Notes: generated by a model not told the origin, from the sequence alone. A stretch of DNA of 64,000 nt from Streptococcus catagoni (GCF_011421425.1 NZ_WPCW01000001.1:558001-622000), one strand, 5' to 3'. Positions 39,876-49,342 are shown, numbered from the stretch's first letter. A program made the numbers and translations.

Positions 39876-41402
39876 TTACAAGATAATAAAAGCACAAGAA
39901 CAAGGAGGTAACAGATAGGAACCCTTGTCCAAATCAACTGCTAATAAGTCTGGTAGGTCACCATTTTCTTTTAGCTTTAAGACCTTGCCATTCAAGGTCA
40001 TTTGTCTGGCTCTCTTATCAGCATTTTCCCCTTGAAGCAGGTAAATTTCTGCTGATTTTGGCAGTTCTAATAAAGTATTTTGACTTTCTGAATTATTAAT
40101 AGCCAGATAAGCCTTACCTTCTTTTCCATCCTTTCGGGAATGTGCAAAAATATGAGCTCCTTCTTGCACTGCAATGTCACTATCAAAGACAGTATCTCCC
40201 ATTAGACGTTTCCACAACAGCACAGCAAAATAATTTGGCCGAGGATTAAAAAGATTCCTTTCTAAGAAGCCATAATCTGATGAGGCTAAGGTATTGTGGA
40301 AGATAACACCATCTGTAAGTCTGGCAAAGCTTCCCAATTCATTGAGAGTCCGTGGTACATCTAAATAGGTTGAAGCCCAGGTATTGCCACCTCCTCCTGC
40401 ATCTCCAGATTCAGTCACCCACATGGGTGAACCTGGGACGTACTTGTCTCTTAAGGGCAGATAAGTTTTACAGAAGTTTGTAGAAACACAAAGGTAAGCT
40501 TCTGTTAAAGCTTCATCAGTAGACCAGTGCCCACTAGGTATAAGAGAGGCTAATCTTTCTGAAACACCATTATAATAATGGTAAGAAAAAACATTTAAAG
40601 GAATTCGTGTCCCCTCTAACAAATCAGAACAGTTGAGTAGGTTTCTAGCAATCTGTTCAACACCACCACCTGTTTGATTATCATCCTTACCAAAGACAAC
40701 ATTATCACCACCAGTAGAGCTTGGTCCCACCTTCAAACATTGTGGATAGTTCACGTCTAGCCATTCAAAAAACAAATCCTGGTCACGACGGTAGTCCGCA
40801 GCAGTATAGCCAGCTGGAAAACCTGTATCTTCAAGCATATTGGGTTCATTTGCAAACTCTACAGCTTCAATGGGGACGCCATAGGCTTTACTAAAAGCAA
40901 AAATCTTTTCAGCTTCTTGGGGATGCCAGGGTTGATCAGCCGAGTGCAGTCCCGGACAATTGGCCATGGATATTTTTAACTTCCCATTAACAGCTTTTAC
41001 AAAATCAAGAACACCCTTCCATTGATCTTTAGTCAATATATTCAGATAACCTTCAGGGACCTGACCATTAGTGCTATTGTCAAAGTCATAGTAGGTTTTG
41101 GTTGCCCAGGTTCCTGAAACACGGATCCAAGAAGGACCAAGTTCCTTGGCAAGGTAGCGCAGCTTCGGATCATAAAGATTGATAGGTTCAAATACCTGCA
41201 TTAAATCTTTATACATTGCTGCAATACCATCTGAAGAAGCTTCTACATGAAACTGTGCCTGCCCTGAAATTTCTTCTTCTGTATAAGATTTCCAAAAGGT
41301 ACCACCTGTAACCTCAGCAAATTCAATATTATAGGAAACTAATCTGGGGTCAATTGTTCTAAGCCTTGTCAGACCTTCACTTTTTAAAGTCAATGGGTTC
41401 AT
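39876..41402 (-). CDS. GH79 beta-glucuronidase / heparanase-like enzyme
   Basis: A 508-residue enzyme with the clan GH-A barrel and the GH79 pattern. The acid/base Glu186 lies in EFANEPNML and the nucleophile Glu331 in MWVTESGDAGGGGNTWAS, closely resembling the ETGSAYGGG-type motif of heparanase; the segment FNPRPNYFAVLLWKRLMG is also family-typical. It should remove or cut at glucuronic acid in glycosaminoglycan-like or plant-type glucuronides. No signal peptide, so the substrate must be imported. I start at ATG 41402 after AAGGATA; a Met ten codons earlier lacks support. It is the last gene of the operon that begins with the aldolase gene. Confidence 0.8.
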   Translation of the reverse strand: MNPLTLKSEGLTRLRTIDPRLVSYNIEFAEVTGGTFWKSYTEEEISGQAQFHVEASSDGIAAMYKDLMQVFEPINLYDPKLRYLAKELGPSWIRVSGTWATKTYYDFDNSTNGQVPEGYLNILTKDQWKGVLDFVKAVNGKLKISMANCPGLHSADQPWHPQEAEKIFAFSKAYGVPIEAVEFANEPNMLEDTGFPAGYTAADYRRDQDLFFEWLDVNYPQCLKVGPSSTGGDNVVFGKDDNQTGGGVEQIARNLLNCSDLLEGTRIPLNVFSYHYYNGVSERLASLIPSGHWSTDEALTEAYLCVSTNFCKTYLPLRDKYVPGSPMWVTESGDAGGGGNTWASTYLDVPRTLNELGSFARLTDGVIFHNTLASSDYGFLERNLFNPRPNYFAVLLWKRLMGDTVFDSDIAVQEGAHIFAHSRKDGKEGKAYLAINNSESQNTLLELPKSAEIYLLQGENADKRARQMTLNGKVLKLKENGDLPDLLAVDLDKGSYLLPPCSCAFIIL

Positions 41403-41471
41403 TATCCTTATTCCTTTCTTGCAAAAAACCACTTAACAAAAATCTTGTTAAATGGGGAAGCATTCTTTATC

Positions 41472-42311
41472 TTACACGCCAGAGTAAGCTGCAAAACCAC
41501 CATCAATTGGTAAAACAACACCATTGACAAAGCTTGCTGACTGTTCATCTGCTAAGAAGAAGAGCCCGCCAATGAGTTCTTGCGCTTCTCCAAAACGTCC
41601 CATTGGGGTATTGTTAAGGATTTTTTCAGCACGAGCTGTAGGCTTACCATCTTCTGAGAAAAGTAAGGCACGGTTTTGGTTTGTGACTAAGAAGCCAGGT
41701 GCAATGGCATTGCAGCGAATACCAACCTTAGAAAAGTGTACAGCTAGCCACTGAGTAAAGTTGCTGATAGCGGCTTTAGCGCCTGAATAGGCTGGAATCT
41801 TAGTAAGTGGTGTAAAGGCATTCATAGATGAAATGTTAATGATATTAGCTCCCTTACGTCCAACCATGTCTTGAGCAAAAACTTGTGTTGGTAATAAGGT
41901 TCCTAGGTAGTTTAAGTTAAAGACAAAACTGATGCCGTCTTCATCCAGATCAAAAAAGGTTTTTGTGTCTTCTGGAAGACCATTTTCATGGAATTCATTG
42001 TCAGTTGTTGCTTTAGGGCTGTTACCACCAGCTCCATTAACCAAAATATCTGCTGGTCCAAAATCAGAAAGAATAGATTGACGCACCTGCTCTAAATTCT
42101 CTTTAGACAAAACATTTGCTTTGTAGGCTTTGGCAATGCCACCTTCTGCTTCAATCTCATCAACAAAGACCTGTGCTGCTTCTTGATTAAGGTCTAAAAG
42201 GGCAACTTTAGCACCAGCCTTGGCAAATTCTTTAGCCATATAGCCACAAAGAACACCACCAGCTCCGGTTACAATTACTACTTTATCTTTAAATTCAATT
42301 ACTCGAGTCAT
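41472..42311 (-). CDS. uxuB: D-mannonate (fructuronate) oxidoreductase, SDR type
   Basis: A 279-residue short-chain dehydrogenase. The nucleotide loop is VTGAGGVLCGYMA, the NNAG-equivalent is LVNGAGGNS, and the catalytic Ser, Tyr and Lys lie in NISSMNAF and YSGAKAAI. It would interconvert D-fructuronate and D-mannonate, the step between UxaC and UxuA, as the YjmF-type SDRs do in Firmicutes; E. coli UxuB belongs to an unrelated family. It starts 14 bases after uxuA with GAGG upstream. Confidence 0.82.
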   Translation of the reverse strand: MTRVIEFKDKVVIVTGAGGVLCGYMAKEFAKAGAKVALLDLNQEAAQVFVDEIEAEGGIAKAYKANVLSKENLEQVRQSILSDFGPADILVNGAGGNSPKATTDNEFHENGLPEDTKTFFDLDEDGISFVFNLNYLGTLLPTQVFAQDMVGRKGANIINISSMNAFTPLTKIPAYSGAKAAISNFTQWLAVHFSKVGIRCNAIAPGFLVTNQNRALLFSEDGKPTARAEKILNNTPMGRFGEAQELIGGLFFLADEQSASFVNGVVLPIDGGFAAYSGV

Positions 42312-42325
42312 TACTTACCTCTTTC

Positions 42326-43420
42326 TTATTTTTGACCAACAGTTTTTACTGTGGTTCCAAAATCTGGAGTTTTTCCAGCTGCACGCATGTTGGCCTCATA
42401 GAGCCCATTGAAATAGGTTGCTCCAAGAGCACGGTCATAAAGTCCATAACCTGGAGTTGTAGTTTGATCTCCCCAAATACGACGACCATGGTCAGGACGA
42501 AGAGAGCCTTGCCAGTCATAGTCAACCAACAATTTTACCACAGCGTTCATATCAATATCACCCGCTTCTGATAAGTGAGCTGTTTCTTGGAAGCCCCAAT
42601 CACCAGCAGTCACATTACGTGTATGCATGAAGTTGATACGATTACGCTTAAGGGCATATTCTGTCATAGCAAGAACGTCATTCTTTGGATCAGAAGCATA
42701 TGAGCCCACACACATGGTAATACCATTATTTGGTGAATCATAGAGGTTTAAGAAGCGTTCAACAGCTTCTTGTCCAGTGATAATACGTGGCAAACCAAAG
42801 ATTCCATAAGGAGGATCATCTGGATGAATAGCCATTTTAACACCGGCTGCTTCTGCGGTTGGCATAATGGCCTTAATGAAATACTCAAGGTTTTCCCACA
42901 AATCTTCCTCAGAAATATTTTGACGATAGTTTTCAATGATGGCTTTCATTTCTTCCTTAGAGTAAGAAGAATCCCAGCCTGGTAAGTTCAAATCGTCAGC
43001 AACAGGATCTACACCTTCTAAGTCTACTTTTAAGAAGGCAAGTGAGCTTGATCCATCTGGTAGTGGATGGTTAAGGTCTGAACGTGTCCAGTCAAAGACT
43101 GGCATGAAATTATAACAAACCACCGGGATCCCTGCTTTACCAACATTGATAATAGACGTTTTGTAGTTCTCAATCAATTGATCACGATTAGCTTTTCCTT
43201 GCTTGATATCTTCGTGAACTGGAATAGATTCGATGACCGAAATTTCTAAGCCTGCATCTTCAACCAGTTTTTTCAATTCAAGGATATTTTCTAATGGCCA
43301 AGCCTGCCCAACTGGCACATCATAAATAGCTGTTACAATTCCCTGCATGCCTGGAATGGCTTTGATTTCTTCTAAAGTAACTGGATCATGTTTACCATAC
43401 CAGCGAAACGACATTTTCAT
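42326..43420 (-). CDS. uxuA: Mannonate dehydratase
   Basis: A 364-residue enzyme that dehydrates D-mannonate to 2-keto-3-deoxygluconate (KDG). It begins MSFRWYGKHDPVTLEEIKA after two earlier Met codons, and keeps the metal-site segments MAIHPDDPPYGIFGLPRI and NFMHTRNVTAGDWGFQETAH and the C-terminal LRPDHGRRIWG. I choose ATG 43420; a TTG two codons earlier is the alternative and sits too close to the AGG. It lies in the order kdgA-uxaC-uxuA-uxuB-GH79. Confidence 0.92.
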   Translation of the reverse strand: MKMSFRWYGKHDPVTLEEIKAIPGMQGIVTAIYDVPVGQAWPLENILELKKLVEDAGLEISVIESIPVHEDIKQGKANRDQLIENYKTSIINVGKAGIPVVCYNFMPVFDWTRSDLNHPLPDGSSSLAFLKVDLEGVDPVADDLNLPGWDSSYSKEEMKAIIENYRQNISEEDLWENLEYFIKAIMPTAEAAGVKMAIHPDDPPYGIFGLPRIITGQEAVERFLNLYDSPNNGITMCVGSYASDPKNDVLAMTEYALKRNRINFMHTRNVTAGDWGFQETAHLSEAGDIDMNAVVKLLVDYDWQGSLRPDHGRRIWGDQTTTPGYGLYDRALGATYFNGLYEANMRAAGKTPDFGTTVKTVGQK

Positions 43421-43538
43421 GTTCAAATACCTGGAGCTAGGACTAACTCCTTTTCCTTTCCTTATTCACCCTTTGTAGTGTCACTTAAAGCTTACTGTCA
43501 GAGAGATTCTCTTTGTCAAGCTCCAAATGCTTATTATC

Positions 43539-44939
43539 TTAGTTAAAATAGTTAACTGCATTATGATAGGCAATGTCCTTAGCCACTCTTCCAAGAGCTG
43601 TCAAGTTTTCTGGAACTTCACCGTCTTCCATCCATTCTCCCAAATAGGTACAGAGAATGCGTCTGAAATAATCATGACGTTGATAAGACAAGAAAGAGCG
43701 AGAATCTGTTAGCATACCGACAAAATTGGCTAGCATGCCTTGTTCAGCTAAAGCATTCATTTGACTAATCATACCAATCTTGGTATCAGCGAACCACCAA
43801 CCAGCACCAAATTGCAAGTAACCAGCCACGCCTTCTTCATTAGCTTGGAAATTAGCCAGTGTATTAGCGACAGCGATGTTATAGCTTGGATTTAAGTTAT
43901 ACCAAATCATTTTTGGCATGCTATCTGTCTGAACCAAATGATCTAATAGACGATTCATATTAACTGTTAAAGCGGTTTGATCACCTAGTGAATCCACACC
44001 CACATCAGCACCTAAACGTTTGAATAGACCAGAATGGTTATTTCTTAAAGCACCAAAGTGAACCTGTGTCACAAAACCAAATTCTTTATAAAACTGACAC
44101 AACTCTGCAAAAACGGCTGTTTGCCACTGATTAATTTCCAACTGACTTGGCTGATGACCAGCTAAAGTCTTTGCCATAAGCTGATCTAATTGCTCTGAAT
44201 CAGCCTTTTCAAAGACAATTTCAGTGAAACTAATGTCACTTGCCTTACAGCCCTTATCTGCGAAGTAAGCAATGCGCTCTCTCATAGCAGCCATGAAAGA
44301 CTTGAAATCAACAATAGGGCTTTTTGTCACATCAGCTAAACGCTCAATGAATTTTGCAAAATGACGGTGTTCGATGAAAGCTTCATCTGGTCTAAAGGTC
44401 GGTGCAACTACCGTTTCAAAGGTCTCATCTTCAGCAAGCTTTTGATGCCATTCCAAGCTGTCCAAAGGATGATCAGTGGTACCAATAAAAGTAACCTTAC
44501 TATCAGCAATTAATTTTCGAGGACTGACCTCTTTTTCCTTTAAAATCCTGTTAAGACGATTATAAATGTCCTCTGCATTATCTTGACCTAGAAGCTCATC
44601 AATTCCAAAAACATTTTTCAATTCCATCGCAGTCCAATGATAGACCGGATTGCCATATGCTCTTTCTACTGTTTTGGCAAAGGCTTTGAATTTATCTAAT
44701 TTAGAAGCTGAACCAGTGATTTCTTCTTCAGAAATGCCATTAGCTCGCATCAAGCGCCATTTATAATGGTCACCACCCAACCAGAGGTCAACAATATTTT
44801 CAAAAGGCTTATCTTCAAAAATTTCTTTGGGATCCAAATGACAATGGTAGTCGAAAATAGGTTGATCTTTAACTTCTTCATAAAGTAACTTTGCAGAATT
44901 ATTTTTTAACATAAAGTTTTGATCATTAAATGTCATCAT
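43539..44939 (-). CDS. uxaC: Glucuronate isomerase
   Basis: A 466-residue isomerase that converts D-glucuronate to D-fructuronate (and galacturonate to tagaturonate). Family features include [19 protein letters not shown] near the N-terminus with the metal-binding [20 protein letters not shown], and [20 protein letters not shown] near the end. Length is full for UxaC. AAGGAAACG precedes two ATG codons. It opens the uronate pathway for glucuronate released by the GH79 enzyme. Confidence 0.93.
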   Translation of the reverse strand: MMTFNDQNFMLKNNSAKLLYEEVKDQPIFDYHCHLDPKEIFEDKPFENIVDLWLGGDHYKWRLMRANGISEEEITGSASKLDKFKAFAKTVERAYGNPVYHWTAMELKNVFGIDELLGQDNAEDIYNRLNRILKEKEVSPRKLIADSKVTFIGTTDHPLDSLEWHQKLAEDETFETVVAPTFRPDEAFIEHRHFAKFIERLADVTKSPIVDFKSFMAAMRERIAYFADKGCKASDISFTEIVFEKADSEQLDQLMAKTLAGHQPSQLEINQWQTAVFAELCQFYKEFGFVTQVHFGALRNNHSGLFKRLGADVGVDSLGDQTALTVNMNRLLDHLVQTDSMPKMIWYNLNPSYNIAVANTLANFQANEEGVAGYLQFGAGWWFADTKIGMISQMNALAEQGMLANFVGMLTDSRSFLSYQRHDYFRRILCTYLGEWMEDGEVPENLTALGRVAKDIAYHNAVNYFN

Positions 44940-44963
44940 CGTTTCCTTTCCTAAGCTAAAGAT

Positions 44964-45581
44964 CTATTTAAGAGCGTCTACAAATGATTTTGCGATTTGA
45001 GTAACACTGTCATAACCATCTGTAGCTACCTTGCTAGCAAGGGCTGAACCAACTCCAACTGCTACAGCTCCAGCTTCTTTCCAAGCAGCAACATTATCTA
45101 TTGAGACTCCACCTGATGGCATTAAATCAACTTCTGGAATAGGACCATGAATATCCTTGATAAATCCAGTTCCTAGCACACCACCAGGGAAAAGTTTAAT
45201 AATAGGACAGCCACTCTTCATAGCTGTAACGACTTCAGTAGCTGTTGCACAACCAGGGAAATAATAGGTTGATTGCTCGTTTGCAATGTCTGCAATTTCT
45301 TTAGAGAAGTGTGGACTAACGAGAAAAGAAGCACCTGCTGCGATAGCATCTCGAGCTAAGTCTTCTGTCATCACAGTTCCAGCACCAATAACAACTGTCT
45401 TATCATCCTTAAAGTCATCTGATAACTTTTTGATAACATCTAAGGCATCTGGCGTTGAAAAAGTGATTTCAATATTACGAATACCACCCATAATAGCGTG
45501 CTTTGAAATTTCAATGGCATCTTGGGCTGTCTTACCACGAACCACAGCAAAAAAGTAATTTTCTTTCAATTGATTCAGCAT
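44964..45581 (-). CDS. kdgA: KDPG / KHG aldolase
   Basis: A 205-residue class I aldolase that splits 2-keto-3-deoxy-6-phosphogluconate into pyruvate and glyceraldehyde-3-phosphate. The catalytic Glu is in NIEITFSTPDA, the Schiff-base Lys in PIIKLFPGG, and DLMPSGGVS lines the phosphate site. AGGAGG precedes the ATG. It is the first gene of the uxaC-uxuA-uxuB-GH79 operon, behind a promoter whose spacer is filled by the GntR operator. Confidence 0.92.
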   Translation of the reverse strand: MLNQLKENYFFAVVRGKTAQDAIEISKHAIMGGIRNIEITFSTPDALDVIKKLSDDFKDDKTVVIGAGTVMTEDLARDAIAAGASFLVSPHFSKEIADIANEQSTYYFPGCATATEVVTAMKSGCPIIKLFPGGVLGTGFIKDIHGPIPEVDLMPSGGVSIDNVAAWKEAGAVAVGVGSALASKVATDGYDSVTQIAKSFVDALK

Positions 45582-45597
45582 AAGTTCCTCCTTTTAA

Positions 45598-45611
45598 TGA
45601 AACCGTTATCT
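45598..45611. promoter_or_regulatory. Candidate cre site downstream of the kdgA promoter
   Basis: TGAAACCGTTATCT fits the cre consensus except the last base and lies at about +1 to +14 of the predicted transcript, a repressing position. Confidence 0.65.
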
Positions 45612-45618
45612 TACATAC

Positions 45619-45647
45619 ATTATATAAATCATCTGATGATTTGTCAA
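45619..45647 (-). promoter_or_regulatory. kdgA operon promoter with embedded operator (site 2)
   Basis: TTGACA (45647-45642) and TATAAT (45624-45619) on the minus strand are 17 bases apart. AAATCATCTGATGATTT (45626-45642) fills the spacer exactly, so a bound repressor would block RNA polymerase. Confidence 0.88.
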
Positions 45648-45659
45648 GAAAAAGAAGAA

Positions 45660-45690
45660 AAAAATAGTCACTTTTAGAAAATGACTACTT
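45660..45690 (-). terminator. Terminator of the GntR gene
   Basis: On the minus strand AGTCATTTT-cta-AAAAGTGACT is followed by a long U run. It separates the regulator gene from the kdgA promoter. Confidence 0.8.
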
Positions 45691-45701
45691 TTATCGATAA
45701 C

Positions 45702-46376
45702 TCATTCATCCTTTAGGGCTGCTCTTCTAACAGTCATAATATGCAGTAACATAGCGTCGTGAGCAGCAACTGGATTTCTTTCCTTGATTGCTTTTAGGAT
45801 ATCACGATGGGCTTGTAAGCTGTTTGATTTCATCTGATGGTTGGTATAGTTTGTGTTAATCAAATGAATGGATTGGTTAATGACTGGTAACAGACTATCC
45901 ATGGCAATATTGCCACTTAAAGCTGCTAACATGGAATGAAATTCCACGTCTAATTGCATATGTTTAGGATCGCCTGCTTTAACAGCAACTTCAATCTCCT
46001 CAACAATCTTTTCTAAGGCCTGAAACTGCTCTTCTGTTGTTCTTTGTGCTACTAATTCTGCAATCCTAGGTTCTAACAAAAGCCTCAACTCAAACAAATC
46101 TGAAGTCAAACGAGCTGTGTCTTTGACCAGAGAAAAGCCTAAAGGATCCTCTGAAACACCTTTTTTTGAACTAATATAAGTCCCTGACCCCTGTCTTACT
46201 TCCAAAATATTTCTTGTCGCAAGGCTTCGAACCGCCTCACGGATGGTACTGCGGCCCACATCCAAGTCGCTTGCCAGATCATATTCATTTGGAAGCTTGG
46301 CTCCCACAGGGTATTCTCTTTCTAAAATTAATGCTAACAAACGTTCAGCAGTCTGTTCAACTAATGGTTTAGCCAT
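45702..46376 (-). CDS. GntR regulator, FadR subfamily (uronate repressor)
   Basis: A 224-residue regulator with an N-terminal winged helix (YDLASDLDVGRSTIREAVRS, about residues 27-46) and an all-helical FadR/FCD effector domain with the metal-binding pattern DVEFHSMLAALSGN and two later His residues. UxuR/KdgR-type members bind uronate intermediates and leave DNA. It sits inside the locus between kdgK and kdgA, and a matching palindrome occurs at all three operon promoters, so it is very probably their repressor. Its own promoter (46417-46446) lacks the palindrome. Confidence 0.85.
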   Translation of the reverse strand: MAKPLVEQTAERLLALILEREYPVGAKLPNEYDLASDLDVGRSTIREAVRSLATRNILEVRQGSGTYISSKKGVSEDPLGFSLVKDTARLTSDLFELRLLLEPRIAELVAQRTTEEQFQALEKIVEEIEVAVKAGDPKHMQLDVEFHSMLAALSGNIAMDSLLPVINQSIHLINTNYTNHQMKSNSLQAHRDILKAIKERNPVAAHDAMLLHIMTVRRAALKDE

Positions 46377-46416
46377 ACTCTCATATACCTCTTCTAAATG
46401 ACATTACATCGCTACT

Positions 46417-46446
46417 ATTGTACACTATTTTTTCTGATAATGGCAA
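46417..46446 (-). promoter_or_regulatory. Promoter of the GntR gene
   Basis: TTGCCA (46446-46441) and TACAAT (46422-46417) on the minus strand are 18 bases apart. No operator palindrome overlaps it. Confidence 0.6.
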
Positions 46447-46535
46447 TGTTAATGCAATGAATTGCTGATTCCTTCTAAATTTAGAGCCCCAGCCAGTTTC
46501 TTGCTTGATGAAAAGGACTAGACAATCTCCTAGCT

Positions 46536-47561
46536 TTAGCGCCTGATCTCATGAGAATCATTCCCCAGTAAAAGATCAATATCATGCTTGGTAATGACAT
46601 TGATATCCCCTTCAATCGTATGCTTATATTTAAAACAAGCCATAGCGGTCTCTAAGATAAGTTGTGGACTTTTCTTTTCCAGAAGTCCATGAATAATCCC
46701 AGCTGTGAACGCATCTCCAGTGCCAACACGGTCTAAGACCTGAATGCCTGATTTTTCAGTCTTATATAAATGATTATCTTGATATAAAAAAGCCTTTAGC
46801 TGGTACTCATTAGTATGACTGGCCTCTCTTTGTGTAAAAGCAATGCTTTCTAGCTGGTACTCTTCAGCCATGGCCTTAAGGACCTCTGTTAAAATTTTTT
46901 CATTCTCATAAGGCCTTGTCAATCCTAACTCATCCTTTAAATCCTTAACTTTTCCATGTAAGACAATGGGTTCAATGCCTATACAAAGGTCTGCCATTTT
47001 GATAAAAGGCGAGAGTAACTCACGGGCTTCTTGGAAGGAATCCCATAGACTTGCCCTAAAATTCAAGTCAAATGAAATCTTAACACCACATTCTTTGGCT
47101 TTGAGCATTAAGAGATAGGTTATATCATAAAGATCTGCTGTTAGAGCAGGCGTAATTCCAGAAAGATGAAACCAATCAACACCCTTAAAAATATCAGTAA
47201 AATCGTAATCCTCTACTTTGCTTTCCCAAAAAGCAGAATATTTCCTATCATAGGTAACCCGGCTTGCTCTCAGTGAAAAACCTTTTTGATAAAAATAAAT
47301 ACCAAGACGTTCACCTTTTTTGATTAAAAATTCTTGACCAATCTGTTTAGAAAAAAGAAATTGTTGGGTCATTCTTCCCAGATCATTATCAGGAATTGCT
47401 GATAGCAAAGAAACCTTATGGCCTAGTTGAGCTAGAGTCGCCAAAACATTGAGTTCTGAACCGCCAAATTGACAATCAAGCTGACTGGCCTGTACTAAGG
47501 TCTGATACTGAGGTGGAGATAACCTTAGTAAAATTTCCCCTATTGAAATCACTTTTTTCAT
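46536..47561 (-). CDS. kdgK: 2-keto-3-deoxygluconate kinase (PfkB family)
   Basis: A 341-residue ribokinase-family sugar kinase, predicted to phosphorylate KDG to KDPG for the aldolase. It opens with ISIGEILLRLSPP, has GGSELNVLATLAQLG as the first PfkB signature and DRVGTGDAFTAGIIHGLL as the second, with the catalytic Asp and anion hole. AAGGATG precedes the ATG. It follows the transporter gene across a strong hairpin, so its level may be lowered relative to the transporter. Confidence 0.88.
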   Translation of the reverse strand: MKKVISIGEILLRLSPPQYQTLVQASQLDCQFGGSELNVLATLAQLGHKVSLLSAIPDNDLGRMTQQFLFSKQIGQEFLIKKGERLGIYFYQKGFSLRASRVTYDRKYSAFWESKVEDYDFTDIFKGVDWFHLSGITPALTADLYDITYLLMLKAKECGVKISFDLNFRASLWDSFQEARELLSPFIKMADLCIGIEPIVLHGKVKDLKDELGLTRPYENEKILTEVLKAMAEEYQLESIAFTQREASHTNEYQLKAFLYQDNHLYKTEKSGIQVLDRVGTGDAFTAGIIHGLLEKKSPQLILETAMACFKYKHTIEGDINVITKHDIDLLLGNDSHEIRR

Positions 47562-47598
47562 TTGAACACATCCTTTCTTATTTTATCCTAAAAATAGA

Positions 47599-47624
47599 AA
47601 CAGCCGCTCTAAAGAGCAGCCGTT
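47599..47624 (-). terminator. Hairpin between transporter and kdgK
   Basis: AACAGCCGCTCT and AGAGCAGCCGTT form a 12-bp stem with a two-base loop and U-rich sequence after it on the minus strand. It may act as a partial terminator within the operon. Confidence 0.75.
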
Positions 47625-47631
47625 CAAAAAA

Positions 47632-49176
47632 CTATTTCTTATTGACTGGGTATTTGGTTACATCAACGAAATCCATATCAGTTAAAGGTACATTTTCTGC
47701 AATATCTTTAGCACGTTCTTTTGTAGAGGCTGCTTTCATCACTTGAATTTTTTCTTGGATACGAACCATTTCTTCCTTATCTAGCTTGTAAAACTTCATT
47801 AAAAATAGAGCAACAAGAAGAGATAAAAATGGTATACCAACTAATAAGACTAAGGTTGCCATCTTCAATTCAGGTGTTAATGGTGTCTCAATTGTTGGAA
47901 ATGCTTTTGAGAAGCCAATCGTAGCAAGGACACCACCTACCACCATTGGGGTAAATGAAGAAGCAATAGAATCAGTTAGTGAGAAGATTGTTCCAATCAT
48001 CCCTGAAACATAACGACCAGATTCTGAAGTTTCATAGTCTGAAATGTCTGCTCCCATGGTCAATACCAATCCTGCTGGTGCTTGAGAAGCGTAGCGGGCA
48101 AATATGTAAGTAACAATGAAGCAAATTGTATATAGATTAATATTCTTTAAACTGAGGTCTCCAGATTTTCCAAAGTATAAAACGGCACCAAAAGCAAGAA
48201 GTGAAATAAGACTAACTTGGAGAGCCTTAACATATGAAAAACGTAAACCATTTTTACGAGCAATGCTTGAGAAGAAGATATTAAGTAAGACACCTGGAAT
48301 CACAAATAGTAGTGAGAATTGTCCTGATAAAGCATAATTACCAAAGACGATACCATAAAGCATAACCATTACTACTGAATCACCAAAGAATTGAACGGTA
48401 AATTTAACCAGCGCAGCAGCAATTGAAAGGACCTGTAGAGGTTTATTATTTTTAATAACTTTCCAGTAATCCTTAAGTTCTGTTTTTTGTGTGTTTTCAC
48501 CAAGTCCAAAGAATTCTTTTCTATCTTTTGACCAGATACCAATAACAGCAAGAAGACCTAAAATAGCTGAGATAACAATAGTACCGTAGACTAAGACATT
48601 GAAAAATTCTGGAGTGAAGTTACCAAATTTTGGAACTAAAAATCCTGAAACAACAAACTGACCACCTGTCATCAAACTTGTAGTCATGACAGCATCAACA
48701 ATATTGAAAATAGGTCGTTGTTTAGGATCATTGGTCAAAGCTGTTTGTCCAGCTTTTGTAATAGTTTGCTGCATTGAATATCCAATTTTATGGATAATTA
48801 AAACGATTACAAAGAGTGGGAAGCGAACACCCTTATCAACACCACTCAAAGATAGTAAGAAGATCAAAGATAAGGCAGTAACAATATTACCAATAATCAA
48901 TATAGGACGGTACTTACCAAATTTCGTATCAGTTTTATCAATCAGAATCCCAATAGCTGGATCAATAAAACCATCAAAAATACGAATATAGCCCATTATT
49001 TGACTGACAAATATTGCTGCCAAGCCTAAAACTCCAGTTGAGAAGTAAGTTATAAACATAAAGGTAAAAAGATATATGTTTGTTGAAGCGTTATTTAAGG
49101 CAAATAAAATCAGTTGCCAAACCTTAGCACGGTTATAGCTAACCTCTTCAACTCTTTGATCAATTGTTTTCTCCAT
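47632..49176 (-). CDS. GPH-family (glucuronide-type) sugar:cation symporter
   Basis: A 514-residue membrane protein with about 12 hydrophobic helices. The family signature FDGFIDPAIGILIDKTDTKFGKYRP (split here only for reading: GFIDPAIG then DKTDTKFGKYRP) lies at about residues 64-88. Relatives such as UidB and MelB import glucuronides or disaccharides with a cation. It is the only transporter in the locus, so it is predicted to bring in glucuronate-containing di- or oligosaccharides. I start at ATG 49176, nine bases after AAGGAGG, rather than seven codons upstream. Confidence 0.82.
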   Translation of the reverse strand: MEKTIDQRVEEVSYNRAKVWQLILFALNNASTNIYLFTFMFITYFSTGVLGLAAIFVSQIMGYIRIFDGFIDPAIGILIDKTDTKFGKYRPILIIGNIVTALSLIFLLSLSGVDKGVRFPLFVIVLIIHKIGYSMQQTITKAGQTALTNDPKQRPIFNIVDAVMTTSLMTGGQFVVSGFLVPKFGNFTPEFFNVLVYGTIVISAILGLLAVIGIWSKDRKEFFGLGENTQKTELKDYWKVIKNNKPLQVLSIAAALVKFTVQFFGDSVVMVMLYGIVFGNYALSGQFSLLFVIPGVLLNIFFSSIARKNGLRFSYVKALQVSLISLLAFGAVLYFGKSGDLSLKNINLYTICFIVTYIFARYASQAPAGLVLTMGADISDYETSESGRYVSGMIGTIFSLTDSIASSFTPMVVGGVLATIGFSKAFPTIETPLTPELKMATLVLLVGIPFLSLLVALFLMKFYKLDKEEMVRIQEKIQVMKAASTKERAKDIAENVPLTDMDFVDVTKYPVNKK

Positions 49177-49205
49177 CAGAGAAACCTCCTTATTCATTAC
49201 ACTTT

Positions 49206-49219
49206 TGTAAGCGTTTTAT
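49206..49219. promoter_or_regulatory. Candidate cre site in the transporter leader
   Basis: TGTAAGCGTTTTAT matches the cre consensus except its last two bases, just downstream of the predicted transcription start. Confidence 0.55.
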
Positions 49220-49229
49220 ATTTAATTAC

Positions 49230-49258
49230 ATCATACTATTCATCTGATGATTTGTCAA
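49230..49258 (-). promoter_or_regulatory. Transporter operon promoter with operator (site 3)
   Basis: TTGACA (49258-49253) and TATGAT (49235-49230) on the minus strand are 17 bases apart. The spacer holds TATTCATCTGATGATTT (49237-49253), a variant of the operator with two mismatches in one arm. Confidence 0.85.
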
Positions 49259-49342
49259 CGTATTTTTTTATTTTTTTAAATAAATATATGATTATCACTG
49301 TATTTAACAAGTTTTTCTTATTTTTTAAGGAAAATTAATTTT

